NCBI GenBank assembly: GCA_030749275.1
Contig: JASMKJ010000012.1
Location: 1 to 10,304 of the forward strand
Direction of reading: 5' to 3'
Source of the DNA: Acidimicrobiales bacterium
Lineage (GTDB): Bacteria; Actinomycetota; Acidimicrobiia; Acidimicrobiales; Poriferisodalaceae
Length of the DNA stretch: 10,304 nucleotides
Shown: piece by piece, positions 7,063 to 10,304 of the stretch
How positions within the stretch are numbered: position 1 is the first letter of the stretch
How the letters are laid out: every line of letters begins with the position of its first letter
Made by a program: the position numbers and the translations under genes
The notes under the pieces: generated by a model
Told to the model about the DNA's origin: nothing
What the model saw: only the letters and a program-made list of their open reading frames with translations
Databases searched by the model: none

Positions 7063-7075
7063 TAACCTGTAGCCA
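7063..7075 (+). promoter_or_regulatory. Putative -10 element for leaderless Suc_Fer transcript
   Basis: TAACCT at 7063-7068 matches the actinobacterial TANNNT -10 pattern. It is followed by six bases and then ATG 7075, the spacing expected for a leaderless mRNA. No Shine-Dalgarno precedes the ATG and only 39 bases separate it from the previous stop. The gene could still be read from upstream. Confidence 0.4.
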
Positions 7076-8037
7076 TGTCGAGCGGACTCTCCGAAAGCGC
7101 TGTAGACCTCCTGCCTTCGGGTGATACATCGCCGAAGTGTTCGACCCATGCCCGGCAGATCGCCACCGATCCATGCGGGACGGCTATATCAGCACACGCC
7201 ATCATTCTCGTTGAGGTGCCCCTTCCGTGGCCCAAGCCCGTTTTCGATCATCCCCTCCTCAAAGGGTTTCAATCGATTTCGGAAACTTCTCTTGGGACAA
7301 CTCGTGTCTTGGCGATGATTCCTAGGACCGAAGAGCCAGGGACCGAAATACTTGTGTATCAACGCGACGAAGTGGGAATGAAGAGTTGGGGGCTCAGGCT
7401 TCACAGTGCATCACAACTCGTCAAATTCGCGTCAGACATCCAAACGAAGATTCCCCAATACCCTGATACTTCTGCTGAGAAAGTCAACCCACCTGAACTT
7501 GCAGTTGTCGTGTGCACTCAAGGCAGTCATGACATTTGCTGCGGAAGCGAGGGTGCGCGGTTAGCCAACGAACTCGAACGACGAGCTCCTGGGCTCAATG
7601 TTCTTCGCGTTAGCCACACTGGTGGCCACCGGTTCGCACCTACCGCTATGACAATCCCCGACGGTCGAATGTGGGCTTACTTGGACCCAGAAACGACCTT
7701 GTCCATTCTTGAACTCACAGGTGACCCATCGCTATTGAGTCCAAAGTGTCGGGGGTGGCTGGGGGCTGCGACCGGTCCCGGTCAGGTAGCTGAGCGGGCC
7801 ATTTTCGAACAGTTGGGCTGGGAGCTAGACCTGCTGCCGAGAGAACTCGAGGTTCGGGAGATCGAATTCGGGTGGGCCGTATCCATCTGGGTGGCACGTC
7901 AAGAGTGGCTCGTCGAAGTGCGCCGCGGTCGTGAAGTTCCGACTATTTCCTGTCGCGCAAATGGCGGTCTTCCCGCGAAGCCAAGCTACGAGTACATCGT
8001 GACTGAGATCCACCCACCCGGGGAATTGGTCACCTGA
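7075..8037 (+). CDS. Sucrase/ferredoxin-like (Suc_Fer) thioredoxin-fold [2Fe-2S] protein
   Basis: A 320-residue protein of the Suc_Fer family. Its core is a thioredoxin-like ferredoxin domain, roughly residues 140-210. VVVCTQGSHDICCGSEG gives Cys147 and Cys156 (C-x8-C, plus an extra Cys155), and RVSHTGGHRFAPT gives His181 and His185 (H-x3-H). Two Cys plus two His is the ligand set reported for the yeast relative Apd1. An earlier KCSTHARQIATDPCGT segment (21-36) opens the family-typical N-terminal domain, with LVEVPLPWP at 45-53. The name comes from an old sucrose-related annotation; no sucrase activity is implied. A role in electron transfer is inferred. It follows the dehydrogenase by 39 bases and its stop overlaps the convergent hpaH stop by 8 bases. 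The family is common in actinobacteria. Partner unknown. Confidence 0.87.
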   Translation: MSSGLSESAVDLLPSGDTSPKCSTHARQIATDPCGTAISAHAIILVEVPLPWPKPVFDHPLLKGFQSISETSLGTTRVLAMIPRTEEPGTEILVYQRDEVGMKSWGLRLHSASQLVKFASDIQTKIPQYPDTSAEKVNPPELAVVVCTQGSHDICCGSEGARLANELERRAPGLNVLRVSHTGGHRFAPTAMTIPDGRMWAYLDPETTLSILELTGDPSLLSPKCRGWLGAATGPGQVAERAIFEQLGWELDLLPRELEVREIEFGWAVSIWVARQEWLVEVRRGREVPTISCRANGGLPAKPSYEYIVTEIHPPGELVT

Positions 8038-8839
8038 ACGAAAACTCAACCGCACCCAAATCTCTGTAGTTGACCTTGAAGTGGTCTCCGGCGCGGCAAT
8101 CGACAGGTCGGGTGAAGGATCCGCTCAAAACAATCTGCCCAGGTTCAAGCGCGAGGCCCTGGTCGGCGTAACGACGTGCGAGCCACGCAACTCCCAGCGC
8201 TGGGTGACCCAATACGGCTGCGGCCACGCCTGATTCTTCGATGTCTCCGTTGCGCTCACATATCGCTGCCACCCACGGGAGATCGACATCATCGAGGTCA
8301 TCCTGAGCATTTCCGAGAATGATTCCCGCATCAGCCGCATTGTCCGCAATGGTGTCCGTTACCGAACGAGTCACACCGGTGCGCGGATGCCTTCGGTACG
8401 AGCGAGCGTCAATCAATTCGATTGCGGGGATCAACGCATCGGTCGATCTGATGACCTCGTCGATCGTGACGTCGGGTCCTGCGACTCTGCTTCCAATTAG
8501 AAACGCTAGTTCGACTTCGATCTTGGGGTCGCAGAATCTAGCGGCTTCTAATTCACAACCGTTTTCAAACACCATGTCGTCGAGGAGATACCCCGAATCG
8601 GGTTCATCGATACTCATGGCCAACTGCATGGCCTTCGATGTGAGGCCGATCTTGTGACCCACTAATTGGCGACCACGACCAAGCTCGATCTGAAGCCACG
8701 CGTTTTGGATGGCATAGGCGTCGTCGATTGTCATATCGGGATGCGTCACCGTCACCGGGTCAATCTGAATTGCGGTCCGTCGGGCATCATCATGAAGAAG
8801 CGCCTGTCGTTCAACCTCCGCGTCATCCAATGTTCTCAT
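8030..8839 (-). CDS. hpaH: 2-oxo-hept-3-ene-1,7-dioate hydratase (HpaH)
   Basis: A 269-residue metal-dependent hydratase of the homoprotocatechuate meta-cleavage pathway, adding water to 2-oxo-hept-3-ene-1,7-dioate before aldol cleavage. It aligns by eye along its full length with E. coli HpaH: MTIDDAYAIQ at 36-45, GHKIGLTSKAMQ at 61-72, LLDDM at 85-89, IEVELAF at 107-113, ELIDAR at 141-146, DNAADAGIILG at 166-176, GHPALGVAWLA and the GQIVLSGSFTRPV stretch. Glu108, Glu110 and Glu141 are the expected divalent-metal ligands and Lys63 lies in the active-site segment. Length equals the family norm of about 267. ATG 8839 overlaps the TAA of hpaE in TAATG, so translation is probably coupled and the two genes form one operon. 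A catechol-pathway 2-keto-4-pentenoate hydratase is the main alternative, but similarity is strongest to HpaH. Confidence 0.9.
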   Translation of the reverse strand: MRTLDDAEVERQALLHDDARRTAIQIDPVTVTHPDMTIDDAYAIQNAWLQIELGRGRQLVGHKIGLTSKAMQLAMSIDEPDSGYLLDDMVFENGCELEAARFCDPKIEVELAFLIGSRVAGPDVTIDEVIRSTDALIPAIELIDARSYRRHPRTGVTRSVTDTIADNAADAGIILGNAQDDLDDVDLPWVAAICERNGDIEESGVAAAVLGHPALGVAWLARRYADQGLALEPGQIVLSGSFTRPVDCRAGDHFKVNYRDLGAVEFSFR

Positions 8840-10304
8840 TAGCTCTGCATTCCAAGTTTCCCGATGTCATGTTGGTCGTAAGCCACAGCGACGTTTTTGG
8901 TCTCCATATAAAAATCAAAACTGTAGTCACCTCCATCTCGCCCGATGCCACTTCGTTTTGTACCCCCAAACGGGGTTGGTAGGTGGCGTACGTTTTGCGA
9001 ATTGATCCAGATCATGCCTACGTCAAGACCTTGTGCTACACGGTGAGCTCGGCCGACGTCTCCGGTCCAGAGATACCCCGCAAGGCCATATTCAATGTCG
9101 TTCGCTATGTGGACCGCTTCGTCTTCATCCAAAAAGGGGATGACTGTTAACGCTGGCCCGAAAATTTCTTCTTGACTCACCCTCATTGAGTTGTCGGCCT
9201 CAACAAACAACATCGGATTCACAAAGTTTGAATCGGGGTCAAAGTCATAATCTGCAGTTACGACGCGCGCCCCGTCCTCAACCGCCTTATTCAGGTACGA
9301 CCTAACTTTTTCGCAATGAACTCGATGGATCAACGGGCCGACCTCAGTGGCCGGATCCAAGGGGTCCCCAACTCTGAGGGCTTTGACGCGTTCCGTCAAC
9401 TTTTCAACAAACCAGTCATGGATTGAGTGGTGCACTAGGAGGCGGCTACTCGACGTACAACGCTCACCGTTGAGGCTGTAGATCATAAAGACGACGGCAT
9501 CCAAGGCTCGTTGTAGGTCGGCATCGTCGAAAACAATCACTGGATTCTTGCCACCCAGTTCAAAGTGCACACGTTTCAGCGTCGGCGCTCCTTGAGCCTG
9601 AATCAGCGAACCGGTCGACGATTCACCAACAAAGGCGATTGCCTTTATCGCCGGATGTTGGGTCAAAGCTTTGCCCGCGACTTCACCTGTTCCATGAACG
9701 ACATTCAGAACTCCCGGCGGAAGCCCTGCCTCAGTGGCAATCTCCCCAAGAATGGCCGCTGTCAGGGGGCTCCACTCCGCTGGTTTGTGCACAACTGTGC
9801 ACCCCGATGCGAGTGCTGGTGCGATCTTCCAGGTAGACAGCATGAAAGGCGTATTCCACGGTGTGATGACCCCAACAGGACCTATTGCTCGCCTCGACGA
9901 ATAGTTTAAGTGGGTCGCCGTAGGCATTGTCTTGCCGTCAAGAGCCCCCGGTGCCGCATCAGCGAAATACCGAAAATTTTCAGCGCCACGGATGGCAGCG
10001 GAACTCATAAATCGAATCGCCTGACCTGTATCAACCGATTCCACCGCTGCAATTTCATCTGCTCGGTCCACGATCAAATCGGCAATGCGGTGAAGGACCT
10101 TCTTTCGCTCACCACCTGGTCTCGAAACCCAGTCGTGAAAGGCCGATGCGGCGGCTTCAGCCGCGAGAGCGATTTCTTCAGGGCCGCCTTCAGCGACGGC
10201 TCCCAAAAGACGTTGATCGGTCGGCGAATAGTTGTTGAAGGTAGCGAGCGACGCGCTAGCCCGCAGTTCGCCAGCAATCAGATGAAGTAACGGACTCGAG
10301 CCAT
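8839..10304 (-). CDS. hpaE: 5-carboxymethyl-2-hydroxymuconate semialdehyde dehydrogenase (HpaE), 5' end outside window
   Basis: An aldehyde dehydrogenase oxidising, in the homoprotocatechuate pathway, the ring-cleavage semialdehyde to the acid with NAD+. The frame is open to the right edge with 487 visible codons and no ATG or GTG between 10206 and 10302. The residues before 10206 (HLIAGELRAS, then NNYSPTDQRLLG) match the normal ALDH N-terminus, so the start lies beyond 10304 and the TTG at 10206 is internal. Counting from the first whole codon (10302-10300), the catalytic set is complete: Asn150 in TPWNTPF, Lys173 in VHKPAEWSP, Glu248 in FELGGKNP and Cys282 in GERCTSSS. GESSTGS is the coenzyme loop, EEIFGP and KRSGIGRDGG lie near the end. 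The GVITPWNTPFMLSTWKIAPAL stretch is close to known HpaE proteins. Coupled to hpaH by TAATG. A general ALDH is possible, but the hpaH partner supports HpaE. Confidence 0.87.
   Translation of the reverse strand, partial: GSSPLLHLIAGELRASASLATFNNYSPTDQRLLGAVAEGGPEEIALAAEAAASAFHDWVSRPGGERKKVLHRIADLIVDRADEIAAVESVDTGQAIRFMSSAAIRGAENFRYFADAAPGALDGKTMPTATHLNYSSRRAIGPVGVITPWNTPFMLSTWKIAPALASGCTVVHKPAEWSPLTAAILGEIATEAGLPPGVLNVVHGTGEVAGKALTQHPAIKAIAFVGESSTGSLIQAQGAPTLKRVHFELGGKNPVIVFDDADLQRALDAVVFMIYSLNGERCTSSSRLLVHHSIHDWFVEKLTERVKALRVGDPLDPATEVGPLIHRVHCEKVRSYLNKAVEDGARVVTADYDFDPDSNFVNPMLFVEADNSMRVSQEEIFGPALTVIPFLDEDEAVHIANDIEYGLAGYLWTGDVGRAHRVAQGLDVGMIWINSQNVRHLPTPFGGTKRSGIGRDGGDYSFDFYMETKNVAVAYDQHDIGKLGMQS

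Noticed and set aside
10204..10206. TTG at 10206 as the start of the aldehyde dehydrogenase
   Set aside because: The frame stays open to the window edge and the upstream residues match the usual N-terminus of the family, so this TTG is an internal Leu codon and the gene is 5'-truncated by the window.
1..10304. Mobile element, CRISPR array, tRNA or toxin-antitoxin/defence system
   Set aside because: Reading both strands showed no transposase or integrase, no regularly spaced repeats, no tRNA-like cloverleaf and no defence-type domains.

Overview
The window looks like a compact catabolic region of a bacterial chromosome, most likely actinobacterial. The pointers are a sucrase/ferredoxin-like (Suc_Fer) protein, two start codons placed as if for leaderless mRNAs, GTG starts, an IclR regulator and base composition near half G+C. 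A marine Acidimicrobiia-type genome would fit, but that is inference from gene content. No tRNA, rRNA, CRISPR, insertion sequence or integrase was seen, and every stretch above about 120 bases is coding.

Layout. (1) 1-4348, minus strand: four closely spaced genes read right to left. They are an HpaB-family flavin-dependent monooxygenase, a PLP-dependent serine/threonine dehydratase-like enzyme (coupled by a GTGA overlap), a membrane-anchored FMN/3Fe-4S glutamate-synthase-domain protein, and the N-terminal quarter of an acetolactate-synthase-like ThDP enzyme that runs off the left edge. (2) 4349-4429: an 81-bp divergent promoter region packed with AT-rich palindromes. (3) 4430-5122, plus: an IclR-family regulator that probably controls the divergent operon. 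(4) 5131-5958, minus: a PhyH-family Fe(II)/2-oxoglutarate dioxygenase, tail-to-tail with the regulator. (5) 6079-8037, plus: a beta-hydroxyacid dehydrogenase and a Suc_Fer thioredoxin-like [2Fe-2S] protein. (6) 8030-10304, minus: hpaH (2-oxo-hept-3-ene-1,7-dioate hydratase) overlapping the end of hpaE (5-carboxymethyl-2-hydroxymuconate semialdehyde dehydrogenase), which runs off the right edge.

How it may work together. HpaB, HpaE and HpaH belong to the homoprotocatechuate (4-hydroxyphenylacetate) meta-cleavage route: ring hydroxylation, then oxidation of the ring-cleavage semialdehyde, then hydration. The ring-cleavage dioxygenase (HpaD), isomerase (HpaF), decarboxylase/isomerase (HpaG), aldolase (HpaI) and flavin reductase (HpaC) are not in the window; some may lie beyond the right edge. 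The left operon pairs the monooxygenase with a deaminating PLP enzyme, a GltS-domain flavoprotein and a 2-oxo-acid-type ThDP enzyme. I do not recognise this combination as a characterised pathway, and it is the best candidate here for something undescribed.
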